Of a stretch of 64,000 nt of DNA, positions 49,726-59,019 are shown piece after piece. Where the stretch lies: the NCBI RefSeq assembly GCF_035299325.1, contig NZ_DATGWT010000001.1, positions 1-64,000 of the forward strand. The letters are read 5' to 3'. This DNA comes from Lacibacter sp035299325 (GTDB lineage Bacteria; Bacteroidota; Bacteroidia; Chitinophagales; Chitinophagaceae). A program made the position numbers and the translations under genes. Each line of letters begins with the position of its first letter. The stretch's first letter is position 1. The notes below the pieces were generated by a model that saw nothing but the letters and a program-made list of their open reading frames with translations, made no database searches and had not been told where the DNA came from.

Positions 49726-49758
49726 CACAGATTTCACTGATTTGCGCAGATGAAATCT
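49726..49758. repeat. CACAGATTTCACTGATTT repeat element
   Basis: Units cacagatttc, actgatttgc and gcagatgaaatc form a self-similar run; AGATTTCA at 49729-49736 and TGAAATCT at 49751-49758 are inverted arms. It sits between sufT and the bacilliredoxin gene. Confidence 0.6.
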
Positions 49759-49808
49759 ATGGGTGATTGTTATTTTTTATTCTCTTGCCTTCAGGCAGGA
49801 GTAAGTCA

Positions 49809-50126
49809 TTACATAAATCCTAATTCAAGTGCCGCCACTTCGCTCATCATACTCTTCTCCCACTTTGGCGTCCAGGTGATCATCACATTTGCGTCAGTCA
49901 CTCCTTCCACTTCTCTTGTCTTTTGATCTACTTCCACAGGTAATGATTGTGCTGCCGGACAACTTGGTGCGGTTAATGTCATCGTGATATTTGCATATCC
50001 CTTATCATTCACATCTATATTATAAATCAGTCCAAGATCATAAATATTCACCGGCAACTCGGGATCGAATACCGTTTGCAGTTTCTCGATGATCTTTTCT
50101 TTGATATCTTCTTTGTTTAAACTCAT
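49809..50126 (-). CDS. sufT: SUF maturation protein SufT (DUF59/MIP18 family)
   Basis: 105 residues. DUF59 pattern: LQTVFDPELPVNIYDLGLIYNI and LTAPSCPAAQSLP with the conserved Cys. It helps Fe-S cluster assembly or carriage. The start shares its A with the preceding stop (TGATG), so it is coupled to sufE. Confidence 0.93.
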   Translation of the reverse strand: MSLNKEDIKEKIIEKLQTVFDPELPVNIYDLGLIYNIDVNDKGYANITMTLTAPSCPAAQSLPVEVDQKTREVEGVTDANVMITWTPKWEKSMMSEVAALELGFM

Positions 50127-50569
50127 CAGTTCTTACTTGCTTGTTGTGCTAAATAAACTGTTGCATCTAATTTCATTTGTTTCACCATGCTCAGCAAACC
50201 ATTACTTCTTGTCTGCGCCAGGTGTTGCTTCATACCGATCTTATCAATAAAATCAAGTTTTGCATCAATGATCTCTTTCGGTGCATGTCCGCTCAACACA
50301 CGAATGAGCAAACTCACCAACCCTTTTACAATTACTGCATCACTTTCTGCACGGTAGACCACTTTCCCATCTTTCAACTCACTCACCATCCATACAGTGC
50401 TCTGGCAACCTTTTATTTTATTCTCGTCTTTCTTATGCTCGTCTTCCAATGGTTTCAACTTCTTTCCCATGTCGATGATGTATTCATACTTTTCATCCCA
50501 TGTATCGAACAGAGAAAAATCATCAACTATTTCTTCTTCTATTTCTGCTATCGATTTCACTTCACTCAT
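50126..50569 (-). CDS. sufE: Cysteine desulfuration protein SufE
   Basis: 147 residues with KGCQSTVWM, the sulfur-accepting Cys near residue 55. It takes the persulfide from SufS. Its start overlaps the sufS stop in ATGA. Confidence 0.94.
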   Translation of the reverse strand: MSEVKSIAEIEEEIVDDFSLFDTWDEKYEYIIDMGKKLKPLEDEHKKDENKIKGCQSTVWMVSELKDGKVVYRAESDAVIVKGLVSLLIRVLSGHAPKEIIDAKLDFIDKIGMKQHLAQTRSNGLLSMVKQMKLDATVYLAQQASKN

Positions 50570-51807
50570 CTTAATAACTTAATTGCTTTATGTAACCCTG
50601 CAATCATCACATCAATTTCATCTTTGGTATTGTACATCGCAAAACTTGCTCTTGTGGTACCGGGAATACCAAAGCGGTTCATCAAGGGCTGTGTACAATG
50701 GTGACCGGTACGTACTGCTACACCTTGATTATCCAACAGAATACCTAAGTCCTGCGGATGAACACCTTCCACTACAAATGATGCTACACTTACTTTATGC
50801 TTTGCCTGTCCAATTAAACGGATACCATCTATACTTTGCAATTCTTCCGTTGCATATCGTAACAGTTCTTCTTCGTGTAAACGGATCTGCCTCTTGCCAA
50901 TGCGTTGAACGAAATCAATCGCTGCTTTTAATGCAACAGTATCTGCAATGTTGGGTGTGCCCGCTTCGAACTTATAAGGCAATTCGTTCCAGGTTGTTTT
51001 TTCAAACGTTACGTCTTTGATCATTTCACCACCACCCATGAATGGCGGCATGGCTTCTAGCAACGCTCTTTTACCATACAACACACCGATACCTGTGGGA
51101 CCATACACTTTGTGTGAACTGATGGCGAAAAAATCGCAATCGAGTTCCTGAACATCAATATCCAAATGAACAGTTGATTGAGCGCCATCCAGCATTACAA
51201 TTGCTCCAACCTTATGTGCAGCATCAATAATTTCTTTTACAGGATTGATGGTGCCTAATGAATTTGATGCATGCACCACAGAAACCAGCTTCACTTTTTC
51301 GTTCAGCAGTTTATGAAATTCATCCATCATCAGTTCACCATTATTATCAACAGGAATCACTTTCAGTTTTGCACCTGTCATTTCAGTGATCAACTGCCAG
51401 GGAACAATATTGCTGTGATGCTCCATACCGCTGATGATGATCTCGTCACCAGCTTTCAGATTTGTACGTGCCCATGTGTATGCAACGAGATTGATGCTTT
51501 CGGTTACACCTCGTGTGAAAATAATTTCTTCACGCTGCTTGGCGTTGATGAATTGCTGCACCGTATCTCTTGTTGCTTCGTAAGCAGCAGTTGCTTCTTC
51601 AGCCAGCGAATGAATACCACGGTGGATATTTGCATTAAAATATTGATAGTAGCTTGTTAACGCATCAATCACCTCAACAGGTTTCTGTGTAGTGGCTGCA
51701 TTATCAAAATAAACCAAAGGCTTTCCTTTTACCTCACGCTTCAAAATCGGAAAGTGCCTTCTTACCTGATCTACATCAAACGCAATATGTAAAGCTGTTG
51801 TTGACAT
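50566..51807 (-). CDS. sufS: Cysteine desulfurase SufS
   Basis: 413 residues from the ATG at 51807 (MSTTALHIAF). PLP lysine in SSHKVYGPTG, active-site Cys in VRTGHHCTQPL near the C-terminus, and conserved HSNIVPW. A longer start at 51831 would encode MTHPNKKH from the repeat that precedes it and is less likely. Confidence 0.96.
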   Translation of the reverse strand: MSTTALHIAFDVDQVRRHFPILKREVKGKPLVYFDNAATTQKPVEVIDALTSYYQYFNANIHRGIHSLAEEATAAYEATRDTVQQFINAKQREEIIFTRGVTESINLVAYTWARTNLKAGDEIIISGMEHHSNIVPWQLITEMTGAKLKVIPVDNNGELMMDEFHKLLNEKVKLVSVVHASNSLGTINPVKEIIDAAHKVGAIVMLDGAQSTVHLDIDVQELDCDFFAISSHKVYGPTGIGVLYGKRALLEAMPPFMGGGEMIKDVTFEKTTWNELPYKFEAGTPNIADTVALKAAIDFVQRIGKRQIRLHEEELLRYATEELQSIDGIRLIGQAKHKVSVASFVVEGVHPQDLGILLDNQGVAVRTGHHCTQPLMNRFGIPGTTRASFAMYNTKDEIDVMIAGLHKAIKLLR

Positions 51808-51810
51808 ATG

Positions 51811-51857
51811 TTTCTTATTTGGGTGAGTCACCCCAAGGGTGGTTTACCCGCTGATGA
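51811..51857. repeat. Palindromic spacer between sufD and sufS
   Basis: GGGTGA-G-TCACCC at 51821-51833 is a perfect inverted repeat, followed by ccaagggtggtttaccc. It resembles decayed ccaaggg-type repeats seen near 44205. Confidence 0.5.
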
Positions 51858-53165
51858 TTATATTTCAAAATCCAAACGCTCAGAAATGATCTGATCGACG
51901 TACTGACGGATCGGCTCCAGTTCAATCTTCTCCAAAACCTCAATGGCGAATGCATGAAGCAATAAAGCTTTAGCAGCTTTATCACCAATACCTCTTGACT
52001 GCAGATAAAACAATGCTTCATCATCCAGTCTGCCGATGGTACAACCATGTGAACATTTTACATCATCTGCAAAAATTTCCAGCTGTGGTTTAGTGTTCAC
52101 AGTCGCAGTATCACTCAATAAAATATTCTTATTGCTTTGATAAGCATTCGTTTTTTGTGCATCCTGACGTACAAAAATCTTACCATTGAATACCGCCGTT
52201 GCATTTTCATCAATAATGCCTTTGTACAGTTCATTGCTTAAACTGTTAGGCATCTTGTTATCAACGATGGTATGATTATCTACATGCGTATCGCCTTTCA
52301 CACAATACAAACCATACATATTGCTTTCGCAACCCGGCGCTTCTAAAATAAAGTTGAGATTGTTACGTATAACACCACCATTGAGTGTAATGGTTACGGA
52401 ATTCACCTTGCTTACTCCCACCTGGCGCACATGTGTTGTTTTCACACAACTGCTGTGGCTGTCTTCGTTCTGAATTTTATATAAATGTACCTGTGCATTT
52501 TCTTCAACTACAATTTCAGAGATCTTGTTGATGAATGAATCACTTGTACCGATGGTCACTTCTTCTTCAACGATCTTTACTTCTGCATTCACCGCCACAT
52601 GAATCAATGTACGTGGTTGCGATAATACATTCACTGTTCTTGCATCGTTGATATAATAGCAATACAATGGATGCTCTACTGATTTATTTTTCTTTATAGA
52701 AATAAACAAGCCCTGGTAAGCAAACGCATTGTTCAAGGCATTGATCCCATCTTTATGATAACCGGCACTATGACCAAGATTGCCATCAACAATTGATTTG
52801 TATTCGCCTTTCACCGCCTCGGCTAAAGGAAGAATTACCAATTCATCAACAGATGAGCGGATGTTCGAAAGTTCAGCATGATAAATACCGTTTACAAATA
52901 CCAATTCATTGGCCGCTTCGTGACCGGGCAAACGAAACTCTTCCACATCCTTTGCAGTGATTGCTGTTGCACCTTCTGCATAAGAAAAATCTTTGTTAAG
53001 TACTGCACTGATGCGTGTGTACTTCCACTCTTCGTGCTTCACCGTAGGAATGCCCTGCTCATTGAACAGCTCCAATCCTTTTTGACTCAACGCTTTTAAT
53101 GAACCATTGCCACTGAACGATTCTTTGCTGAGCTTATCTTGTATTAATTCTTTTAATTCTGACAT
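51858..53165 (-). CDS. sufD: FeS assembly protein SufD
   Basis: 435 residues from the ATG at 53165 (MSELKELIQDKL). It has the SufB/D beta-helix with the C-terminal KCSHGCTIGRLDDEALFYLQSRG motif. It forms the SufBC2D scaffold with SufB and SufC. The 77-base gap to sufC is almost filled by a repeat. Confidence 0.95.
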   Translation of the reverse strand: MSELKELIQDKLSKESFSGNGSLKALSQKGLELFNEQGIPTVKHEEWKYTRISAVLNKDFSYAEGATAITAKDVEEFRLPGHEAANELVFVNGIYHAELSNIRSSVDELVILPLAEAVKGEYKSIVDGNLGHSAGYHKDGINALNNAFAYQGLFISIKKNKSVEHPLYCYYINDARTVNVLSQPRTLIHVAVNAEVKIVEEEVTIGTSDSFINKISEIVVEENAQVHLYKIQNEDSHSSCVKTTHVRQVGVSKVNSVTITLNGGVIRNNLNFILEAPGCESNMYGLYCVKGDTHVDNHTIVDNKMPNSLSNELYKGIIDENATAVFNGKIFVRQDAQKTNAYQSNKNILLSDTATVNTKPQLEIFADDVKCSHGCTIGRLDDEALFYLQSRGIGDKAAKALLLHAFAIEVLEKIELEPIRQYVDQIISERLDFEI

Positions 53166-53181
53166 CTTGTTTTTGTTTTTT

Positions 53182-53238
53182 ACCACGGAGGCACGGAGTT
53201 CACAGAGAATTTTCTCTGAGTCTTTGTGTCTCTGTGGT
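53182..53238. repeat. ACCACGGAGGCACGGAG imperfect palindrome inside the suf operon
   Basis: A 57-bp element with left arm ACCACGGAGGCACGGAG and right arm ending TGTGTCTCTGTGGT; the centre CAGAGAA/TTCTCTG pairs perfectly. It lies between the sufC stop (53243) and the sufD start (53165). Confidence 0.7.
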
Positions 53239-53242
53239 TAAC

Positions 53243-54007
53243 TTACGCTTCTACTTCTTCTCCCAATTCTTCTTTAATGAAATCGTATCCTTTTTCTTCC
53301 AGTTCAAGTGCTAATTCTTTACCGCCTGTTTTTACAATACGTCCTTTGTAGAGGATATGTACATAATCAGGAACGATATAATCGAGCAAACGCTGATAGT
53401 GCGTAATCACCAATGTGGCGTTGTCTTTTGATTTGAGTTTGTTCACGCCTTCTGCAACAATACGCAGGGCATCAATATCCAAACCACTATCTGTTTCATC
53501 AAGTATAGCAAGCTTTGGTTCAAGCATTGCCATCTGGAAAATTTCGTTACGTTTCTTTTCACCACCACTGAAACCTTCGTTCAATGAACGGCTTAATAAA
53601 GCCTGGTCAATATTCACAAGCTTCATTCTTTCTTTCATCAACTTTAAGAACGCAACTGCATCCATTGGTTCCTGACCACGATACTTGCGAATTTCATTCA
53701 CCGCTGTTTTTACAAAGTTGGTGGTGCTTACACCGGGAATTTCAATCGGGTATTGAAATGCAAGGAACACACCTTCACGTGCACGATCTTCAGGAGAAAG
53801 TTCTAACAGATCTTTTCCTAAGAACTCAACACTACCGTCCGTTACTTCGTAATCAGCACGACCTGCCAATACAGAAGCCAAGGTTGATTTACCACTTCCG
53901 TTTGGTCCCATGATGGCATGTACTTCGCCGGGTTTAATATCGAGGTTGATACCTTTTAAGATTTCCTTCTCTTCAATCCTTGCCTGTAAATTTTTGATTG
54001 ATAACAT
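53243..54007 (-). CDS. sufC: Fe-S assembly ATPase SufC
   Basis: 254 residues. Walker A GPNGSGKST near residue 35, signature SGGEKKR near 150, Walker B LAILDETDSGLD. It drives the SufBCD scaffold. 32 bp after sufB; that gap contains AATTTGAAAATTTGA. Confidence 0.97.
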   Translation of the reverse strand: MLSIKNLQARIEEKEILKGINLDIKPGEVHAIMGPNGSGKSTLASVLAGRADYEVTDGSVEFLGKDLLELSPEDRAREGVFLAFQYPIEIPGVSTTNFVKTAVNEIRKYRGQEPMDAVAFLKLMKERMKLVNIDQALLSRSLNEGFSGGEKKRNEIFQMAMLEPKLAILDETDSGLDIDALRIVAEGVNKLKSKDNATLVITHYQRLLDYIVPDYVHILYKGRIVKTGGKELALELEEKGYDFIKEELGEEVEA

Positions 54008-54010
54008 ATA

Positions 54011-54041
54011 CTTTGAAAATTGTGAATTTGAAAATTTGATT
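54011..54041. repeat. AATTTGAAAATTTGA element between sufB and sufC
   Basis: AATTTGAAAATTTGA at 54025-54039 recurs at 60874-60888 in the scoA-scoB gap, where it is part of a perfect inverted repeat. Confidence 0.6.
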
Positions 54042-55485
54042 AACCAACACTTCCTTCCAATGAGATCGCCAACAGTTTCTGTGCTTCCACAGCAAACTCC
54101 ATCGGCAGTTGATTCATTACTTCTTTAGCAAAACCATTAATGATCAATGCAACTGCAGTCTCCGTATCTAAACCACGTTGGTTACAATAGAAGATCTGGT
54201 CTTCCCCAATTTTAGAAGTAGTGGCTTCATGCTCTACCTGTGCAGTGCTGTTCTTTACTTCAATGTAAGGGAACGTGTGTGCGCCGCATTTATCACCAAG
54301 TAACAAACTATCACACTGCGAGAAGTTTCTTGCATTGGTGGCGTTCTTACCAACCTGCACCAAACCACGATAGGAGTTTTGACTAAAGCCGGCAGAAATA
54401 CCTTTCGATACAATACGACTTCTCGTGTTCTTACCAATGTGCATCATCTTGGTACCGGTATCGGCTTGCTGATGATTATTAGTAACAGCAACAGAATAAA
54501 ATTCACCTTGGCTGTTATCGCCTTTTAATATAACAGATGGATATTTCCATGTAACAGCAGAACCGGTTTCAACCTGTGTCCAACTGATCTTTGAATTTAC
54601 ACCTGCACAAATACCACGCTTTGTAACGAAGTTGAAGATACCACCCTTGCCATCTTTATCGCCAGGGTACCAGTTTTGTACGGTTGAATATTTTACTTCT
54701 GCATTATCGAGTGCTACAATTTCAACAACAGCAGCATGCAATTGATTTTCATCACGCATGGGAGCTGTACAACCTTCGAGGTAACTTACATAGCTGCCTT
54801 CTTCTGCAACGATCAATGTACGCTCAAACTGTCCGGTGTTTTCTGCATTGATACGGAAGTAAGTGCTTAACTCCATCGGGCTTTTCACTCCTTTTGGAAT
54901 GTAACAGAAACTACCATCGCTGAATACCGCACTGTTTAATGCAGAGAAATAATTATCAGTCATCGGCACAACCGAACCCAACCATTTTTTGATGAGTTCC
55001 GGATGTTCCTGCACCGCTTCGCTCATGCTGCAGAAAATAATGCCGAGCTCAGCCAGTTCTTTTTTAAAGGTGGTTGCAATGGAAACGGAATCAATCACCG
55101 CATCCACCGCCACATTGCTCAAACGCTTTTGTTCATCGAGCGAAATACCCAACTTTTCAAACGTAGCTCGTAACTCAGGATCTACTTCGTCTAAACTGTT
55201 GAGCGTTTTCTTTTGCTTGGGAGCGCTGTAATATTTAATGGAATTGTAATCAACCTTCGGGTATTTCACATTCGCCCATTCCGGCTCGGTCATTTTTAAC
55301 CAATGACGGTAGGCTTTGAGTCGCCACTCCAGCATCCACTCGGGTTCGTTCTTTTTGGCGCTGATGAAACGCACAATGTCTTCGCTTAGTCCGGGAGGCG
55401 CCTCGTCGGCTTCAATGTCGGTTACCCAACCATATTTGTACTCACTCAGGGCCGTTTGCTCCAGTGTATTGAGCATCTCACTCAT
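54040..55485 (-). CDS. sufB: Fe-S assembly scaffold SufB
   Basis: 481 residues. SufB family pattern: PEWMLEWRLKAYRHW, FCYIPKGVKSPMELSTYFRIN, EGCTAPMRDENQLHAAVVE, KRGICAG. It is the cluster-building scaffold. First gene of sufBCDSE-sufT; the tandem operator lies 46-92 bases upstream. Confidence 0.97.
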   Translation of the reverse strand: MSEMLNTLEQTALSEYKYGWVTDIEADEAPPGLSEDIVRFISAKKNEPEWMLEWRLKAYRHWLKMTEPEWANVKYPKVDYNSIKYYSAPKQKKTLNSLDEVDPELRATFEKLGISLDEQKRLSNVAVDAVIDSVSIATTFKKELAELGIIFCSMSEAVQEHPELIKKWLGSVVPMTDNYFSALNSAVFSDGSFCYIPKGVKSPMELSTYFRINAENTGQFERTLIVAEEGSYVSYLEGCTAPMRDENQLHAAVVEIVALDNAEVKYSTVQNWYPGDKDGKGGIFNFVTKRGICAGVNSKISWTQVETGSAVTWKYPSVILKGDNSQGEFYSVAVTNNHQQADTGTKMMHIGKNTRSRIVSKGISAGFSQNSYRGLVQVGKNATNARNFSQCDSLLLGDKCGAHTFPYIEVKNSTAQVEHEATTSKIGEDQIFYCNQRGLDTETAVALIINGFAKEVMNQLPMEFAVEAQKLLAISLEGSVG

Positions 55486-55531
55486 GATTCGCTTTGTTTA
55501 ATCTGTTTACCTAAAATCTTGAACAATTACT

Positions 55532-55577
55532 ATCTATACACAAAAGTACAGATTAATCTATACGAAAAAGTATAGAT
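55532..55577 (-). promoter_or_regulatory. suf operon promoter with two tandem operator palindromes
   Basis: Copy 1: ATCTATAC-N6-GTACAGAT at 55532-55553. Copy 2: ATCTATAC-N6-GTATAGAT at 55556-55577 (perfect). They repeat at 24 bp. On the minus strand the -7 box TACTTTTG (55548-55541) is inside copy 1, and copy 2 covers the -33 region, the layout of a repressor. The Rrf2 protein at 48672-49148 is the likely binder. Confidence 0.75.
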
Positions 55578-55800
55578 AATGTTCGAAAAGCGGAAAATTT
55601 GGCAATTTGGGGAATGGATGTGGGGAAGTTGGGGCTGGGCCGGCCTGAAGTTTTGGGGAATTGGTGATTGGGAATCAGGAGTTGGGGCTGTGGACTATGA
55701 ATCTTTGGGCGGCTGCGGTTCCGGCTTTTCGCTGTACCTCCGCTACGCTGCGGTGCCGCTGCAATCCGGCAGCCCGTAAGCAGAATATTTGTATCAGCCA
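55578..55800. repeat. G-rich, GC-rich degenerate intergenic element
   Basis: On the plus strand a run of ttggggaatt-, ggggaagttgggg-, gaattggtgattgggaat-type near-repeats, followed by a GC-rich patch with ctccgctacgctgcggtg. It resembles the reverse complement of the region 33160-33360. No gene is seen. Confidence 0.5.
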
Positions 55801-56367
55801 TTATTTTTTCCTGAAGCCGATCCTCTCCCGCTCATCCCACTTCCGTTCCGCCGCTTTTTCATCAAGCAGGTTTTCCATAGCATCGTAAATCTGGTTGAGT
55901 TGCACATCATGTTCACCTATTCGTTCCCTGATTTCTTTCAGCTGTTCTTTAAGATCACATTCTTTCAATAAAATTCTCCTGATTTCAACAAATGCCCGCA
56001 TGATAGCGATATTCATTTGAATGGCTTTGTCACTACTTAGGATACCGCTTAGCATAGCTATCCCTTGCTCTGTAAAAGCATAAGGCATATATTTCCTGTT
56101 ATGCCCACGGCCAGTTTTCAAGGTCACAATTTGTGACCTTGAAGAATTAGATCCCTCCAGTGTTTCTACCTGAAAACGAATGGATTCATAATCCTCAACA
56201 GTCAGTTGAAACATAAAATCTTTGGGAAATCTTGCAATATTCCGCTTTACGGACTGATTAAGGACTTTTGTAGGAACATCATAAAGGGCTGCCAGGTCAA
56301 AATCTAACATCACCCGTTCTCCCCTGATTTCATAAATACGGTTTTGAATACTTCTGATGATTTGCAT
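55801..56367 (-). CDS. ORF6N domain protein
   Basis: 188 residues from the ATG at 56367. The ORF6N domain (residues 1-95) shows VMLDFDLAALYDVPTKVLNQSVKRN and FPKDFMFQLT; the middle part has YMPYAFTEQGIAMLSGIL and the C-terminus is a coiled coil. ORF6N/KilA-N proteins come from phage and mobile DNA but are widely kept in Bacteroidota as chromosomal genes; target unknown. It is bordered by a repeat-like region, and is the only gene in the window with a mobile flavour. Confidence 0.9.
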   Translation of the reverse strand: MQIIRSIQNRIYEIRGERVMLDFDLAALYDVPTKVLNQSVKRNIARFPKDFMFQLTVEDYESIRFQVETLEGSNSSRSQIVTLKTGRGHNRKYMPYAFTEQGIAMLSGILSSDKAIQMNIAIMRAFVEIRRILLKECDLKEQLKEIRERIGEHDVQLNQIYDAMENLLDEKAAERKWDERERIGFRKK

Positions 56368-56539
56368 AAGCAGGTGTTTTTGGAAAACCAAAATAGCAGG
56401 AAAAATTATGCTTTGCAAACAAGCGCCTGCAAAATATCAGATCTTCATTATAGCCTTCCTTCATCTTTTCATAACCTTTCCGTCATATTCCCTTAACAAT
56501 CTCCCGCTACCATTGTCGCTCAACTAATAAACTTACAAA

Positions 56540-58078
56540 ATGAGAAAACCCCTTTTACTCATCAGCAGCATTGTATTACTGAATGCCTGTAAAAAGCTCA
56601 GCACAGAACAAGAAAATTCGAAACAGAATAATGGCTTTGCCGCACGCCAGGAGTCACCCAGCTTTTCAGAAATAAGCAGTCTGGCTATTGGCGGCGGAAC
56701 AGGTGCTGCCGAGATCAGCACGTTCGATCCTGAAACAAAAAAATTGTTCGTGGTAAACAACAGCGCAGGTAATAACCGTATTGAAGTTGTTGATCTGAGT
56801 AACCCAGCATCACCAGTAATTACTGGCAACATCAATATTGCGATCTATGGCGGATTGGTAAATAGTGTGAGTGTGAGCAATGGTAAACTTGCAGCAGCAA
56901 TTGAAGCAATCCCTAAAACAAATAACGGTAAAGTGGTTGTGTTTAATACAACAACGCATGATGCTACTGCCGTTGTAACCGTTGGTGCATTACCGGATAT
57001 GATCACCTTTACACCTAATGGAAATTTTATTCTTACAGCAAACGAAGGTGAGCCAAATGATACCTATACCATTGACCCGCTGGGCACAATTTCGATTATT
57101 GATGTAAATAATAATTATGCAGCCACAACGCTTGACTTCAGCATGTTTGCATCAAGAGCAGCTGAATTAAAAACAAAGGGTTTTCGTTTGTTTGGTAAAA
57201 ATGCAAGTTTTGAACAGGATGTAGAACCTGAATACATTGCTGTATCAACCAACAGCAACACTGCATGGGTTACACTACAAGAGAACAATGGTATTGCTAA
57301 AATTGATCTCACTACAAAAACCATTACGGATATTTTTCCATTAGGGTTTAAGGATTATAACAACCCGATGAATACAATTGATCCAAGTGATCAGGATGGT
57401 GGCATCAACTTTGGTGCGTGGCCAGTAAAAGGAATGTATTTGCCAGATGCAATTGCAGTAAACAGTCACAACGGTGTGCCGTTTGTTTATTCAGCAAACG
57501 AAGGCGACGCAAGAGAATATGCAGGTTTGACGCCTGTTGAACAAAGAAGAGTAAATCATGCTTCAGTTATTCTCGACCCTGTTGCTTTCCCAAATGCAGC
57601 AGCCTTAAAAACAAATGCACAGTTGGGTCGCTTAAATATCACCACTACATTGGGCGATACTGATGGTGATGGTGATTATGATGAACTGTATTCTTATGGT
57701 GCACGTTCGTTCAGCATCTGGAATGGTTTAACAGGTCAATTGGTTTACGATAGCAAAAACCAGATCGATACCAAAGCTGCTGAACTCGGCAAATATCCTG
57801 ATGGCCGTAGTGATGATAAAGGTTGCGAACCGGAAGGCATTACCACAGGTCGTGTTGGAAACAAGAGCCTTTTGTTTGTTGGTTTGGAAAGAGCCAATGC
57901 CGTAATGATCTACGATATTACAAACCCAACTAAACCGGTGTTCAGTCAATGGCTCAATACAGGTGTTGGACCTGAAGGTGTGTTATTTGTATCAGCCGAT
58001 AAAAGCCCAAATGGTAAAAGTTTATTTATTGCCAGTAGTGAAACGGATGGTTTTATCAAAGTGTACTCTACAAACTGA
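56540..58078 (+). CDS. Choice-of-anchor I domain lipoprotein
   Basis: 512 residues with lipobox LLNAC near residue 17. Segments such as FTPNGNFILTANEGEPND, SIIDVNN and YSANEGDAREYAG, and KGCEPEGIT, belong to the choice-of-anchor I family, a beta-propeller-like surface protein. Here the anchor is the lipid rather than a C-terminal sorting signal. Substrate unknown; alkaline-phosphatase-like neighbours are absent. Confidence 0.88.
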   Translation: MRKPLLLISSIVLLNACKKLSTEQENSKQNNGFAARQESPSFSEISSLAIGGGTGAAEISTFDPETKKLFVVNNSAGNNRIEVVDLSNPASPVITGNINIAIYGGLVNSVSVSNGKLAAAIEAIPKTNNGKVVVFNTTTHDATAVVTVGALPDMITFTPNGNFILTANEGEPNDTYTIDPLGTISIIDVNNNYAATTLDFSMFASRAAELKTKGFRLFGKNASFEQDVEPEYIAVSTNSNTAWVTLQENNGIAKIDLTTKTITDIFPLGFKDYNNPMNTIDPSDQDGGINFGAWPVKGMYLPDAIAVNSHNGVPFVYSANEGDAREYAGLTPVEQRRVNHASVILDPVAFPNAAALKTNAQLGRLNITTTLGDTDGDGDYDELYSYGARSFSIWNGLTGQLVYDSKNQIDTKAAELGKYPDGRSDDKGCEPEGITTGRVGNKSLLFVGLERANAVMIYDITNPTKPVFSQWLNTGVGPEGVLFVSADKSPNGKSLFIASSETDGFIKVYSTN

Positions 58079-58103
58079 TAAAAGCATTTGCTTTATGTAT
58101 ATG

Positions 58104-58129
58104 AAAAGGCCACGTTAACGTGGCCTTTT
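58104..58129. terminator. Bidirectional terminator
   Basis: AAAAGGCCACG/CGTGGCCTTTT is a perfect palindrome around TTAA, between convergent genes. Confidence 0.92.
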
Positions 58130-58149
58130 CTATTTATACTGATTGATTA

Positions 58150-59019
58150 TTATTTCTGCGGCTCTAATAATTTAAAGAACTGATCTAATTGTGGAAGAAT
58201 CACAATTCTTGTTCTCCTGTTCAATGCCTTTCCTTCTTTTGTATCATTAGTCCCCACTGGGTGATATTCACCACGACCGGCAGCTGCCATCTTCGCCGGA
58301 TCTAAACCATATTGTTTCTGCAATAAACGAACAATAGCAGTTGCACGTTTTACACTTAAATCCCAATTGTCGATCAATGATGCATTACCACGGAAAGGAA
58401 CGTTATCGGTATGTCCTTCCACCATAAATTCAATATCGGGTTGATTCTTTAATACCAATGCAACTTTACCTAATACTTCTTTTGCCCGATCTGTTACATC
58501 ATAGCTACCACTCTTGAATAATAATTTGTCGGAGATATCTATGTACACTACTCCTTTATCTACTTTAATGTTAATGTCTTCGTCTTCAATATTGCCGATG
58601 GCTCCTTTTAAGTTCATCACTAAAACCATATTGAGCGAATCTTTATAAGCCATTTGTTGTTGCAAGGTTTGAATGTATGCATCTTTTGCACCAATATTCT
58701 GTAACGATTGTTTGATGCTTTCGGCCTGTTGTTTGGAGATTACCGACAGATTTTCTAATTGCATTACAGCCTGTGTATAATTCTGCTTGATGTTTTCAAT
58801 TTCTTTGTTGAGATCGGTAATGCGTTTGTTGAGATCTGCTTTTTCCCGCTCCAGTCCGGCTTTCTGGTTATTACAATCAGCCAATGTTCCCTCAAGCGTT
58901 ACATAACGGGTTTGCAGTTGTGCATAGTCGGCCTGCGATTTTTTAAACTTCTTACTGCTAACACAAGATGTAAATAATAGTGCGGCGCAGATAACTGCAA
59001 CCAGGTAATTCAGTTTCAT
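58150..59019 (-). CDS. OmpA-family lipoprotein
   Basis: 289 residues. Lipobox LLFTSC near residue 19, a long coiled coil (residues ~30-120), and a C-terminal OmpA domain with FMVEGHTDNVPF and NRRTRIVILP that binds peptidoglycan. It tethers the outer membrane to the wall. Confidence 0.92.
   Translation of the reverse strand: MKLNYLVAVICAALLFTSCVSSKKFKKSQADYAQLQTRYVTLEGTLADCNNQKAGLEREKADLNKRITDLNKEIENIKQNYTQAVMQLENLSVISKQQAESIKQSLQNIGAKDAYIQTLQQQMAYKDSLNMVLVMNLKGAIGNIEDEDINIKVDKGVVYIDISDKLLFKSGSYDVTDRAKEVLGKVALVLKNQPDIEFMVEGHTDNVPFRGNASLIDNWDLSVKRATAIVRLLQKQYGLDPAKMAAAGRGEYHPVGTNDTKEGKALNRRTRIVILPQLDQFFKLLEPQK

Noticed and set aside
55801..56367. ORF6N gene as part of a phage or defence island
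   Set aside because: Neighbours are housekeeping or ordinary envelope genes; no att-like repeats or transposase seen.
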